This document shows, one piece after another, positions 17,566-26,822 of a stretch of 64,000 bases of DNA. Source of the DNA: Bacteroidales bacterium UBA4116 (GTDB taxonomy: Bacteria; Bacteroidota; Bacteroidia; Bacteroidales; Tannerellaceae); assembly GCA_002381645.1 (NCBI GenBank), contig DFXE01000001.1, positions 63,479 through 127,478 on the forward strand, in the 5' to 3' direction. The notes under the pieces were generated by a model. The model did not search any database. It had not been told where the DNA came from and saw only the letters and a list, made by a program, of their open reading frames with translations. The position numbers were made by a program, and so were the translations under genes. Numbering within the stretch: the first letter of the stretch is position 1; every line of letters begins with the position of its first letter.

Positions 17566-18660
17566 ATGACGAAGAGCGTGAAGTGGGGGATCATCGTATT
17601 GATTGTATTGTTTATAATCGGTATGATCGTATATCCCCGGATTAAAAGAGAGTTGACAGCTTCGAAAAATGCATCCGAAGTACCACCCGCACCGCAGGTA
17701 AGGACACAGGTACTCACTATTCAGGCCGAAGTGGTTAAGCCGCAGCCATTGTCGGAAAAGATCATCAGTACAGGCAGTACGATTGCCGATGAAGAAGTAG
17801 ACCTTACTTTTGAATCATCCGGTAAGATCGTGGCCATTTATTTTAATGAAGGCACACATGTAAAGGAGGGCGACCTGCTGGCAAAGATCAACGATAAACC
17901 CCTGCAGGCCCAGCTCAAGAAGCTGGAGGCCGAAGTGCCCCTTGCCAGCGACCGGGTATACCGCCAGCGGACATTGCTGGAGAAAGACGCGGTAAGCCAG
18001 GAAGCCTACGAACAGGTAACGACCGAATATGAAAAACTGATGGCCGATATCGAACTGGTGAAGGCCAATATCTCGCAGACGGAGTTGCGCGCGCCGTTCG
18101 ACGGTATTATCGGGCTTCGCTTTGTCAGCGAAGGAGCATATGCCAATTCCTCCACGCAGATCGCGAAACTGACCAAAATATCCCCTATTAAAATAGACTT
18201 TTCGATACCCGAAAGTTATGCGCCCGACGTATCCGACGGTACGCGTATCCTCTTCAGCCTGGAAGGCCCCGACGGAAGGATGCAGCAGTATAACGCCACC
18301 GTATATGCGGTGGAAAGTAAAGTGGACATGGAAACCCGTACGTTAAGGGTCCGCGCCACCTATCCTAACCCGAACGAGGCAATTCTGCCGGGCCGTTACC
18401 TGTCGGTGGAGATCACCAAACGCGAAATAAAAGATGCCTTAGCCGTTCCCAGTGAAGCGATTATACCCGAGATGGGTAAAAGTATCATCTATGTGTACCG
18501 CGGCGGCGAAGCCTATCCGGCGGAGATACAAACAGGGCTCCGTACCGAAAGCCGCGTGCAGGTGCTCGAAGGGATACAGGCCGGCGATACGGTGATCACC
18601 ACAGGAGTGATGCAGCTGCGCACGGGAATGAAGGTTAACATTGAACACCTGAACCAATAG
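17566..18660 (+). CDS. RND efflux periplasmic adaptor subunit (MFP)
   Basis: A 364-residue membrane fusion protein bridging the RND pump and the outer-membrane channel. One N-terminal membrane anchor (about 7-24) is followed by the half-lipoyl motif (GKIVAIYFNEGTHVKEGDLLAKI), a short helical hairpin (about 115-165), the second half-lipoyl (ELRAPFDGIIGLRFVSEG) and beta-barrel and membrane-proximal domains ending in GLRTESRVQVLEGIQAGDTV. Length is typical of the AcrA/MexH-type adaptors. It is the first of three genes; the pump gene follows after 4 bp. Substrate is not predictable from sequence. Confidence 0.94.
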   Translation: MTKSVKWGIIVLIVLFIIGMIVYPRIKRELTASKNASEVPPAPQVRTQVLTIQAEVVKPQPLSEKIISTGSTIADEEVDLTFESSGKIVAIYFNEGTHVKEGDLLAKINDKPLQAQLKKLEAEVPLASDRVYRQRTLLEKDAVSQEAYEQVTTEYEKLMADIELVKANISQTELRAPFDGIIGLRFVSEGAYANSSTQIAKLTKISPIKIDFSIPESYAPDVSDGTRILFSLEGPDGRMQQYNATVYAVESKVDMETRTLRVRATYPNPNEAILPGRYLSVEITKREIKDALAVPSEAIIPEMGKSIIYVYRGGEAYPAEIQTGLRTESRVQVLEGIQAGDTVITTGVMQLRTGMKVNIEHLNQ

Positions 18661-18664
18661 GACC

Positions 18665-21600
18665 ATGGCCAATATTTCCGAACTCAGTATAAACCGCCCG
18701 GTACTTTCCACCGTAATGGTACTGGTGATCCTTTTATTCGGTATGATCGGATACCAGTGGCTGGGTGTACGCGAGTACCCCAGTGTAGACCAGCCCATCA
18801 TTTCGGTAAATACCTCCTATCCGGGCGCGAACGCCGAAGTGATCATGAACCAGATCACCGAGCCCCTCGAACAGAATATCAACGGTATCCCCGGCATCCG
18901 CTCGCTCAGTAGCGTCAGCAGCCAGGGAAGCAGCCGTATCACTGTGGAATTTGAACTTTCGGTCGACCTTGAAACGGCCGCCAACGACGTTCGCGATAAA
19001 GTATCGCGCGCGCAGCGTTACCTGCCGCGGGATGTGGACCCGCCGACCGTTTCAAAAGCCGATGCCGACGCTACCCCTATTATGCAGATCGGTATCCGCA
19101 GCAGCCAGCGTTCGCTGATGGAACTCAGCGAGATCGCGGAGCTTACGGTGAAAGAGCGTTTACAAACGATTCAAAACGTGAGCGGTGTCGACATCTGGGG
19201 ACAAAAAAGATACTCCATGCGCCTGTGGCTCGACCCCATTAAAATGGCGGGATACGGAGTTACCCCGCTCGACGTAAGGAATGCCGTAGAGGCCGAAAAC
19301 GTAGAGCTTCCGTCGGGCAGTATCGAAGGCAACACTGTGGAACTGTCCATCCGTACCCTCGGGCTGATGCATACCGCAAAAGAATTCAACGACCTGATCA
19401 TTAAAGAAAGCGACAATAATATCGTACGGTTCCGCGACATCGGTTATGCGGAACTGTCGCCCGAAGACATCCGCAGCTTTCTGAAAAGGAACGGCGAACC
19501 GATGGTGATCAACGTGATCATCCCCCAACCCGGCGCGAACCATATCGAAATAGCCAACGAGGCTTACAACCGTATCGAACAGCTTCAAAAAGACCTGCCC
19601 GACGATGTGTCCATCGAAATGGTGTACGACAATACCCAATTCATCCGCGCTTCCATCAGCGAAGTGCAGGAAACGATCTATGTAGCCTTTATACTGGTTG
19701 TCGTCATTATCTTTATGTTCCTGCGCGACTGGCGCGTTACGCTTGTTCCCGTAGTCGTTATCCCGGTGTCTATTGTCGGCGCGTTCTTCGTGATGTACGT
19801 GGCCGGTTTCTCCATCAATGTGCTTACCATGCTTGCCGTAGTGCTTTCGGTGGGGCTGGTGGTAGACGACGCGATCGTCGTCACGGAAAACATCTATGTG
19901 CGTATTGAAAAAGGCATGGCCCCCAAGGAAGCAGGGATAGAAGGCTCGAAAGAGATTTTCTTTGCCGTTATTTCCACTACCATCACGCTGATCGCCGTAT
20001 TTCTGCCGATCGTGTTTATGGAAGGAATGACCGGACGGCTCTTCAAGGAATTCAGTATCGTGATCGCGGGTTCGGTAGCTATTTCTTCCTTTGTGGCGCT
20101 GACATTTACCCCGATGCTCGCCACCAAACTGCTGAAAAGGCAGGAAAAAAAGAACTGGCTTTACCGTAAAACGGAACCTTTCTTCCAGGGAATGAATAAT
20201 ATCTATGAAAAAGGGCTGGATTTTTTCCTGAATAAAAAATGGATGGCCATCCCGATCATTATCATACTCTTTGCCGCCATCGGCTACTTCTGGCAAAAAG
20301 TTCCGTCGGAATTATCGCCACTCGAAGACCGTTCGCAGATTTCCATCAGTATGCGCGGCCCCGAGGGTTCGACCTTTGAATTTATGCGCGATTTTGCCGA
20401 CAGGATCGAATATATTTCCGATTCGCTGGCTCCCGAAAGGAAAGCCATCACCACACGTACCTGGGGCTCGAGCGGTTCGATCAATATCATCCTTCCCGAT
20501 ATAGGCGACAGGGTGCGCTCGCAAATGGAAATTGCCGAATCCCTCTCGACAGCCGTCCGCAAAGAAACGCTCGCTCGGGGTTTCGTCCAGCAGCAGTCTA
20601 CATTCGGGGGAAGGCGCGGAGGCATGCCGGTACAATATGTTCTGCAGGCTACCAGCCTGGCCAAGCTCGAAGAGTTCCTGCCCGAATTTATGCGCCGTGT
20701 AAACGACAGCCCCGTTTTCCAGATGGCGGATGTGAACCTCAAATTCACCAAACCCGAGGCACGGATCGAGATCAACAGGGATAAAGCGTCGCTGCTCGGC
20801 GTAAGTACCCGGAATATCGCCCAAACGCTCCAGTACGCGTTAAGCGGGCAGCGTATGGGATATTTCTATATGAACGGGAAACAGTACCAGATCATCGGCG
20901 AGATCAACCGCCAGCAACGTAACACCCCCCTCGATTTAAGATCTATCTACGTAAGGAGCAATAACGGCGCCATGATACAACTCGACAACCTGGTGAATAT
21001 ACAGGAGAATGTTGCCCCGCCGCAGCTTTACCGGTATAACCGCTTCGTTTCCGCTACGGTATCGAGCGGCATGAACCGCGGATACACGCTCGGCGACGGA
21101 TTGAACGAGATGGACCGCATCGCTTCGGAAGTGCTCGACGATACATTCCGTACAGCGTTGTCGGGCGAATCCAAGGAATTCCGCGAAAGCTCGGATTCGC
21201 TGATGTTTGCCCTCGTATTGGCATTACTTATGATCTACCTGGTATTATCGGCGCAGTTCGAAAGCTTTAAAGACCCGCTGGTGGTCATGTTTACCGTGCC
21301 GCTGGCTATCGCAGGAGCTTTAATGCTGATGAGCGCGTCGTCTGTAACAATGAACATTTTCAGCCAGATCGGTATCATCATGCTGATCGGACTGGTGACG
21401 AAAAACGGTATCCTCATTGTGGAATTTGCCAACCAGCGGCAGGATTCCGGACTGGATAAAGCCGAAGCGATCCGCGTGGCCTCCATCCAGCGCCTCCGGC
21501 CCATCCTCATGACCAGCGTATCCACCATTCTCGGGTTATTGCCGCTCGTATTTGCTTCTGCCGAAGGAGCGCAGGGGCGTATAGCCATGGGGACGGCGGT

Positions 21601-21700
21601 AGTGGGCGGTATGCTGCTCTCCACTTTCCTTACGCTTTTCATTGTTCCGGCTATGTATAGTTTTATCTCTACCGACAGACAAAAAAAGAAAAAAGCATGA
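18665..21700 (+). CDS. RND efflux inner-membrane pump (AcrB/MexF-like, HAE-1)
   Basis: A 1011-residue proton-driven efflux pump. Twelve membrane helices with two large periplasmic loops. The proton-relay Asp pair D401-D402 is in GLVVDDAIVVTENIY of TM4. N-terminus MANISELSINRPVLSTVM and TM regions match the hydrophobe/amphiphile exporter family, not the heavy-metal CusA family (no Met-cluster was seen). The outer-membrane channel gene overlaps its end by 4 bp (ATGA). Together with the adaptor and TolC protein it would form one tripartite exporter for drugs, bile-like amphiphiles or metabolites. Confidence 0.95.
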   Translation: MANISELSINRPVLSTVMVLVILLFGMIGYQWLGVREYPSVDQPIISVNTSYPGANAEVIMNQITEPLEQNINGIPGIRSLSSVSSQGSSRITVEFELSVDLETAANDVRDKVSRAQRYLPRDVDPPTVSKADADATPIMQIGIRSSQRSLMELSEIAELTVKERLQTIQNVSGVDIWGQKRYSMRLWLDPIKMAGYGVTPLDVRNAVEAENVELPSGSIEGNTVELSIRTLGLMHTAKEFNDLIIKESDNNIVRFRDIGYAELSPEDIRSFLKRNGEPMVINVIIPQPGANHIEIANEAYNRIEQLQKDLPDDVSIEMVYDNTQFIRASISEVQETIYVAFILVVVIIFMFLRDWRVTLVPVVVIPVSIVGAFFVMYVAGFSINVLTMLAVVLSVGLVVDDAIVVTENIYVRIEKGMAPKEAGIEGSKEIFFAVISTTITLIAVFLPIVFMEGMTGRLFKEFSIVIAGSVAISSFVALTFTPMLATKLLKRQEKKNWLYRKTEPFFQGMNNIYEKGLDFFLNKKWMAIPIIIILFAAIGYFWQKVPSELSPLEDRSQISISMRGPEGSTFEFMRDFADRIEYISDSLAPERKAITTRTWGSSGSINIILPDIGDRVRSQMEIAESLSTAVRKETLARGFVQQQSTFGGRRGGMPVQYVLQATSLAKLEEFLPEFMRRVNDSPVFQMADVNLKFTKPEARIEINRDKASLLGVSTRNIAQTLQYALSGQRMGYFYMNGKQYQIIGEINRQQRNTPLDLRSIYVRSNNGAMIQLDNLVNIQENVAPPQLYRYNRFVSATVSSGMNRGYTLGDGLNEMDRIASEVLDDTFRTALSGESKEFRESSDSLMFALVLALLMIYLVLSAQFESFKDPLVVMFTVPLAIAGALMLMSASSVTMNIFSQIGIIMLIGLVTKNGILIVEFANQRQDSGLDKAEAIRVASIQRLRPILMTSVSTILGLLPLVFASAEGAQGRIAMGTAVVGGMLLSTFLTLFIVPAMYSFISTDRQKKKKA

Positions 21701-23040
21701 AACGAATGATAGGTATAGCAGCCCTGGCGTTATTTGCCGTTTCCATATCGGAAGCGCAGGAGATATACAACCTGAAGAAATGCATCGAGACAGGGCTTGA
21801 AAACAACTACTCCATCCGCATCGTCAGGAACGAGCAACGGATCAGCGACAATAACGCCACGATAGGAAACGCCGGTTATCTTCCGACGGTCGACCTGAGC
21901 GGTGGATTCAGCGGAACGGTCAACAATAACCGGGAGGAGCTGACAGATGGTTCGGTGGTAAAAAACAACGGCATCAATTCCGAAACGGCCAACGCGGGCC
22001 TCAACATTAACTGGACGATCTTCGACGGCTTCGGCATACAGGCCGATTATGCGAAACTGAAAGAACTGCAATATATCGGCGAACTGAATACCCGCATGAG
22101 CATCGAAGACCTGATCGCCAACATTGCCGGGGAATATTACAACCTGCTCCGCCAGAAAATACGTTTGCAAAACCTTACATCGACGCTGAACCTGTCACGC
22201 GAAAGGTTGCGTATCGTGGAAGAGCGCTATTATATCGGTTCCATGTCGCGCCTCGACCTGCAACAGGCTCAGGTTGACTTCAACGCCGACAGTTCGGCGG
22301 TACTTAACCAGCTGGAAGTGCTGCATCGTTCGCGTACCTACCTCAACCAGCTTATGGCAATAGATAATGTGGAAGAACGCATTGTCCAGAAGGACTCCGT
22401 TATCCGTCCGAACCCTTTCCTGGATGAAGTGGAACTGTGGAAAAGCACGATGGAGACCAATGTGTCTTTACTGATCGCGCAAAGGAACCAGATGATCTCC
22501 GAACTCGACCTCAAAAAAGCCAAAAGCCGCAATTATCCTTATTTACGGCTGAATGCCGGGTACGGGTACACCGGCAACTGGTATGAAGTGGGAAACACCG
22601 ACTTTCAACGCCGCCTGGGGCTCAATTACGGGCTAACGGTCGGTGTAACGATCTTCGACGGTTTTAATCGTAAACGCGAACAGCGCAACGCGCGCATCCA
22701 GATTGAAAACCGCGACCTCTACCGCCAGGAGCTTGAACTTGCCCTCCGCGCCGATATGAGCAACCAGTGGATGGCTTATCAAAACAACCTCAACCTTTGG
22801 GCGCTGGAGAAAGAAAATGTGGTAGCCGCCCAGGAGAATTACCGGATCGCTATGGAACGTTACCGGCTGGGGCAACTCTCCGGCATTGAATTACGCGAAG
22901 CGCAAAACAGCCTTCTCAATGCCGAAGAACGCCAGTCTATCGCCGAGTACGCTACCAAACTGTGCGAAATTTCACTCCTGCAACTCAGCGGACAGATCAC
23001 GACTTACCTCAATCCCGAACCGGAAGAAGCGAGCCAGTGA
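21697..23040 (+). CDS. TolC-family outer membrane efflux protein
   Basis: A 447-residue outer-membrane factor with signal peptide ending about SISEAQ (residue 21). Two repeats of the OEP domain are visible, each with long amphipathic helices and the short strand pairs SGGFSGTVNN and NWTIFDGFG / GVTIFDGFN. The start overlaps the pump gene by 4 bp (ATGA), so the three efflux genes are translationally coupled. Its TGA stop abuts the stop of the convergent DUF4625 gene, forming TGATCA, so there is no spacer and no room for a hairpin terminator between them. Confidence 0.93.
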   Translation: MKRMIGIAALALFAVSISEAQEIYNLKKCIETGLENNYSIRIVRNEQRISDNNATIGNAGYLPTVDLSGGFSGTVNNNREELTDGSVVKNNGINSETANAGLNINWTIFDGFGIQADYAKLKELQYIGELNTRMSIEDLIANIAGEYYNLLRQKIRLQNLTSTLNLSRERLRIVEERYYIGSMSRLDLQQAQVDFNADSSAVLNQLEVLHRSRTYLNQLMAIDNVEERIVQKDSVIRPNPFLDEVELWKSTMETNVSLLIAQRNQMISELDLKKAKSRNYPYLRLNAGYGYTGNWYEVGNTDFQRRLGLNYGLTVGVTIFDGFNRKREQRNARIQIENRDLYRQELELALRADMSNQWMAYQNNLNLWALEKENVVAAQENYRIAMERYRLGQLSGIELREAQNSLLNAEERQSIAEYATKLCEISLLQLSGQITTYLNPEPEEASQ

Positions 23041-23493
23041 TCAGTGCGGTTGTACTTCCGCGTCGTGGCTGAGGATCACACTTCTCACGACATACGATTG
23101 ATTACCCGATACGTCGAGGCAATACACCATAAAATGGTATTCACCTTCTTTCGCGCTTTCGGGTATAATGATTTCATGGTGATGAACCGGTTCATTCTTC
23201 TTTCCCGACAGATCCCACGACCTGTCGAAAACAACGGTCGACTCGCCCGATTTCGTATCATGCGTATGCCCTTCCGCACTATGGATATTGATCCGGTATG
23301 AACTCAGCAGGTCGTTGTCGCTCAGCTCCATATCGAGGTGGACATCCGCCCCTATCCTTAACGAATCACCGTTTGCGGGAGATATTAAATTGATTTTCGG
23401 TTTTTCGGTATCCCCTTTGTCGTCGGAACAGGATACAAAACCAACTGCAAGTGCAGATATAATAAAAGCAGAATAAAATATTAAATTTCTCAT
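23041..23493 (-). CDS. DUF4625 domain lipoprotein
   Basis: A 150-residue lipoprotein with lipobox GFVSC (C22) followed by SDDKGD. The mature part is one immunoglobulin-like DUF4625 domain: PKINLISPANGDSLRIG opening, then HTHDT and a metal-ligand-like HHHE stretch in PVHHHEIIIP. DUF4625 has no established role. Here it is the last gene behind a TonB receptor, overlapping it by 4 bp, and the exposed His residues suggest a metal-handling partner of that receptor (inference). Confidence 0.85.
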   Translation of the reverse strand: MRNLIFYSAFIISALAVGFVSCSDDKGDTEKPKINLISPANGDSLRIGADVHLDMELSDNDLLSSYRINIHSAEGHTHDTKSGESTVVFDRSWDLSGKKNEPVHHHEIIIPESAKEGEYHFMVYCLDVSGNQSYVVRSVILSHDAEVQPH

Positions 23494-25643
23494 TTGATCA
23501 TACTATTAAAAGGTACCTGAATAATAAGCTGAAAGTTTCGTCCCGGTTCCGGGATCTCTACTCTCCTGTAAAAACTTAAATGATTGTAATAACGTTTGTC
23601 CAGCAGGTTTCTCGCTGAAACTGTAATGCCGATATCCGTTCCGTTCACAGGTACGGACAGGCTGGCTCCCAGATGGAAGAGGTTCGCTCCCGGAGTCGGG
23701 TCTTCATTCCGGTCGGTCCGGTTCTGGTCGGCGATCAGGTGATGCTCCGCAAAAAAACGGAACATCCCTTTTTCCCAGTCTAAGGTATTGCGTACCGAAC
23801 CGGGCGGCGAAAACGCCAACGGGATATGCTGGTCGCAATTATACGTATGGACATACTCTCCTGTCACCGAAAAACCGAAATGCCAGGGCAGCTTCAGCCC
23901 GGCCGTAACCTCTCCACCCACGAACAACGCTTCCGTACCCGTGTACCGGTATATCTGTCCGGCATGCGGAAGGATAGACCACTCCCCCTGCGGCTGGAGA
24001 AATAAATAGTTACTGAACCAGGCGACGAACGGCGACACGTTCAGGGTGAAATACCTTGTTGTTAAAGTGTACGCCATGTCCCACTGCCACCCTTTCTCCG
24101 ACTCAAGTGAAGCATCTCCCTGCTCATGACGGAAAGTTCCGTGATGCACCCCGTTCGATGCCAACTCATTTGCACCGGGCAAACGGAAACTATGCCCTAT
24201 GTTTGTCTTTAGTAAATGCCGGGAGGAAGGTTGCCAGACCACTCCTACCGATCCCGACCAATCGCCGAACCTACGGTCTACCTTATGGCTTCTGACTTGG
24301 TTTTCAGCGATCTGTTGCTCAGTATATCCCTGATGTTCAAGGTACGAGGCCAGGTATGGGTCGGTAAATTCATCCGCTTTTAGTTTCCCCACATCATAAC
24401 GAAGCCCTCCGCTTAACGTAAGCTGCCCGTTCACCTTATAATGGGTCAGCCAGAAAAATCCGGTGGTGAACCTGCGGTATTCGGGAAGGAGGAAAGAATA
24501 TCCGCCGATCGTATTCTTCTGGTACTGTACATCCCATCCTGCGGTATGTTCCCAAACCGACGAACCCAAAAGCCGGACCTTCATCCCTGAACTAAAGGTA
24601 TTCAATGTAAACGCCAGCTCTTTATCCGGCTGATGAACGGGCGGCGTTTGCGAGCCGTAATGGGTATGGAACAGGCTCCATTCTTCGCGGTGATTATTCT
24701 GATACCCGATATCCCAACGGAATTGTACCGCATCCCAGGTATATTGCTGGCGGGTGGTAGCCTTCAAATGATTCACTTTGCTGTAAGGCAGTTCAATATT
24801 CCGCGAATCACCGTCGTCGTCAATACGTGAAGCATCAGGCACACCATGCGCCCCGGGGAAAAATCCCACTTTCTGATAAGCGTTGCTCACCGCGAAATGA
24901 CTGCGGTACCTGCCGCCCAGGTATTCGCCGGACCAGCTTACATCACGTTCCAGTCCGGCCGTATTCTTCAATCGTTTATTATGAACCGGCAAACGTTGGG
25001 TCAGGTATACGATCGTATCCGCCGGAATGCGGTAATCGCCGAAACGCTGTTCGGTATAACGTAACCGGGTATGAAACCTGTCTTTCCGCAGGCCGATCAT
25101 CGCCGATCCCCCTAAAAGTCCGTTAACCGACTTACCCAAAAGAACCGCTTCACCGAACACCTGGTTTTCAAAAGGCGGCGGAGCCGGTAAGATCTCGACT
25201 ACACCTCCCATAGCATCACTACCGTAAAGCAGCGAGGCAGGGCCTTTCCTGATATTGACCGACTCGACGTTCAGGGCGTCGATCTCGAGCCCGTGATCAG
25301 CTCCCCATTGCTGGCCCTCCTGCTTGATGCCGTTTTCAGTTACCGAAACACGGTTGAATCCCATTCCCCGTATCATCGGTTTGGAGAAACCCGAACCGAT
25401 ATCCATCGAACGTACACCGGGCAGTCTTTCAAGTGTCTGCATCAGGCTTCCCGAAAAATGGTCGGAAAGAAAGTCTTTATCCGCCACTTCTAATTGTATG
25501 GTAGATTGCCTGTTGCGTATCTCTTGGAGGTTTTCGGTAATTACAATTTCTTTAATCGACAGCTCCCGCAGCGTGTCGGTTTCGTGGGCATGTAAACCCA
25601 TCACAAGGATGGTCAGCAAACCCACAATTATATGAATACGCAT
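23490..25643 (-). CDS. TonB-dependent receptor, probable metal uptake (ZnuD-like)
   Basis: A 717-residue outer-membrane receptor with signal peptide ending near GLHA. Plug domain about 30-150 (LERLPGVRSMDIGSGFSKPMIRGMGFNRVSVTENG, with GPASLLYGSDAMGGVV), then a 22-strand barrel ending in ...FQLIIQVPFNSMIK. It lacks the N-terminal CarboxypepD_reg domain of SusC receptors, so it resembles the single-gene metal/haem/cobalamin class. The plug and loops are His-rich (HETDT, GVHHGTFRHEQG, EHHLIADQ), and it is flanked by a His/Cys small protein and a His-rich lipoprotein, which favours zinc or copper uptake. The znuA-znuC pair lies 9 kb away on the same strand. Confidence 0.88.
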   Translation of the reverse strand: MRIHIIVGLLTILVMGLHAHETDTLRELSIKEIVITENLQEIRNRQSTIQLEVADKDFLSDHFSGSLMQTLERLPGVRSMDIGSGFSKPMIRGMGFNRVSVTENGIKQEGQQWGADHGLEIDALNVESVNIRKGPASLLYGSDAMGGVVEILPAPPPFENQVFGEAVLLGKSVNGLLGGSAMIGLRKDRFHTRLRYTEQRFGDYRIPADTIVYLTQRLPVHNKRLKNTAGLERDVSWSGEYLGGRYRSHFAVSNAYQKVGFFPGAHGVPDASRIDDDGDSRNIELPYSKVNHLKATTRQQYTWDAVQFRWDIGYQNNHREEWSLFHTHYGSQTPPVHQPDKELAFTLNTFSSGMKVRLLGSSVWEHTAGWDVQYQKNTIGGYSFLLPEYRRFTTGFFWLTHYKVNGQLTLSGGLRYDVGKLKADEFTDPYLASYLEHQGYTEQQIAENQVRSHKVDRRFGDWSGSVGVVWQPSSRHLLKTNIGHSFRLPGANELASNGVHHGTFRHEQGDASLESEKGWQWDMAYTLTTRYFTLNVSPFVAWFSNYLFLQPQGEWSILPHAGQIYRYTGTEALFVGGEVTAGLKLPWHFGFSVTGEYVHTYNCDQHIPLAFSPPGSVRNTLDWEKGMFRFFAEHHLIADQNRTDRNEDPTPGANLFHLGASLSVPVNGTDIGITVSARNLLDKRYYNHLSFYRRVEIPEPGRNFQLIIQVPFNSMIK

Positions 25644-25721
25644 AATTGTCTGATTATAAAATAAACCATAAACAGGTCTGCCTGTAAAGCATCCCTATGG
25701 TAAAAGATCACAAAAAGAAAA

Positions 25722-26045
25722 TCAGGCTACAGGAGGAGCGCGGAGGTGAAAAGAATGAGCAACCCGCAGAACAGGATCACTCAGGAAAACAACTGGTCCG
25801 GTCGTAACAGCCGGTAAAAAATAAGTGATTGCTGAAAATTCACAGGCAAGAAAAGGAGAAAGGATAAAGTGACAAACCAGGCAATGATCGATATCGTGAT
25901 CGTCCGCATCATTTTCCGGATCAGAAGCGCAACAGGCCTTATCTTCCGGTTGGTGATGGTGCGTTACTTTGGTAACACCCAACGGAAGCATGCACAGCAA
26001 GAGCAGCCATGCGAAAAAAGTCCTCATTGTTTTAGTCGTCTTCAC
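25722..26045 (-). CDS. Small His/Cys-rich exported protein (DUF2946-like)
   Basis: A 107-residue protein with an N-terminal signal/anchor (about 8-25), then HHHQPEDKACCASDPEN and DDHDIDHCLVCHF, a hydrophobic stretch, and an Arg-Ala-Pro-Pro tail (FHLRAPPVA). This layout resembles the DUF2946 family often found ahead of metal-related TonB receptors. Metal binding by the His and Cys clusters is an inference. It is upstream of the receptor gene in the same direction with 78 bp between. An alternative start at M7 (MRTFFAW) is possible. No function is established. Confidence 0.7.
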   Translation of the reverse strand: MKTTKTMRTFFAWLLLLCMLPLGVTKVTHHHQPEDKACCASDPENDADDHDIDHCLVCHFILSPFLACEFSAITYFLPAVTTGPVVFLSDPVLRVAHSFHLRAPPVA

Positions 26046-26066
26046 TAATACCTGTTAAAACTATGG

Positions 26067-26074
26067 CAAAGTTA
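26067..26074 (-). promoter_or_regulatory. -7 box of the small protein / TonB receptor unit
   Basis: On the minus strand the sequence reads TAACTTTG, matching TAnnTTTG, with transcription expected about 15 nt before the start at 26045. A TTTG lies upstream but with a short 15-nt spacer. A near-palindrome TTAACA-AAG-TGTTTA at about 26111-26124 could be a regulator site. Confidence 0.45.
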
Positions 26075-26195
26075 AGAAAACGTTTAAAACAAAAAAGATA
26101 AATCATGTGATTAACAAAGTGTTTAACGTACCTGACCGCGTAAAGGCAATCTGTTCATAACCCGGGGCATCCGCGCCGGTCAGGTGATACCCCGT

Positions 26196-26822
26196 TTAAA
26201 GAGTGCAGAAAAAGGAAACGAAAAAAGGAACGGTCAAGTCTACCAATATACCATGGAAAATAGCGACAAATACCATGTCTTTTCCCGAATAGCGGGTGAT
26301 AATAGGCAAGGTAGTATCCATTGTTGTGGCACCGCCTGCACTGATGGGCGCCAACCGCCCGAAGTATTTCACGAAGAGCGGAGCCCCAAGTAAAGCCATG
26401 ATCTCGCGGATAATGTTTGCCATTAAGGCTATCGTTCCCAATTCTGTTGCCAGTTGTAAACCGATGGACGCCTCTTTTAGTTCGGTGATCAGGATGGAAG
26501 AGAGGGAATAGTAGGCGAAGCCGCTTCCTACAGCCAGGCAATCGAATACGCTCCACTTCGTAATAAATATACTGAAAAGGGCAGAAAAGGATAGTGTCCC
26601 CACAATAGTGGCAAGCGGAACAAGCAACAGTTTAGGACGTATATTGGTCAGAATATCTTTCAGTTTCTTATCCGAGCCGATACTTAATCCTACCTGAAAC
26701 ATCAGAAGGTATAGTACATATGGAGTAATATCATTGGGTAGAGCAATATCCCATTGGTTCAATGCCCAGCCTAAAACACAGCCCAGCACAAAAAAACCGA
26801 CAACAACCAGACTACCTTTCAT
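26196..26822 (-). CDS. LysO-family lysine exporter, C-terminal core subunit
   Basis: A 208-residue membrane protein equal to the larger C-terminal part of E. coli LysO (YbjE). About six helices are seen, including VVGFFVLGCVLGW, a FQVGLSIGSD turn, GSGFAYYSLSSILITEL and the AGGATTMDTTLPII motif. I chose the ATG at 26822 (MKGSLVVVG); a longer frame from 26897 begins with residues out of frame for the family. It overlaps its N-terminal partner by 11 bp, so they should be translated together. LysO exports L-lysine and toxic analogues; substrate in this organism is inferred from family only. Confidence 0.86.
   Translation of the reverse strand: MKGSLVVVGFFVLGCVLGWALNQWDIALPNDITPYVLYLLMFQVGLSIGSDKKLKDILTNIRPKLLLVPLATIVGTLSFSALFSIFITKWSVFDCLAVGSGFAYYSLSSILITELKEASIGLQLATELGTIALMANIIREIMALLGAPLFVKYFGRLAPISAGGATTMDTTLPIITRYSGKDMVFVAIFHGILVDLTVPFFVSFFCTL

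Noticed and set aside
19160..20296. 378-codon minus-strand frame inside the RND pump gene
   Set aside because: Antisense to a clear pump gene; His/Asp-rich composition typical of antisense frames and no recognisable domain.
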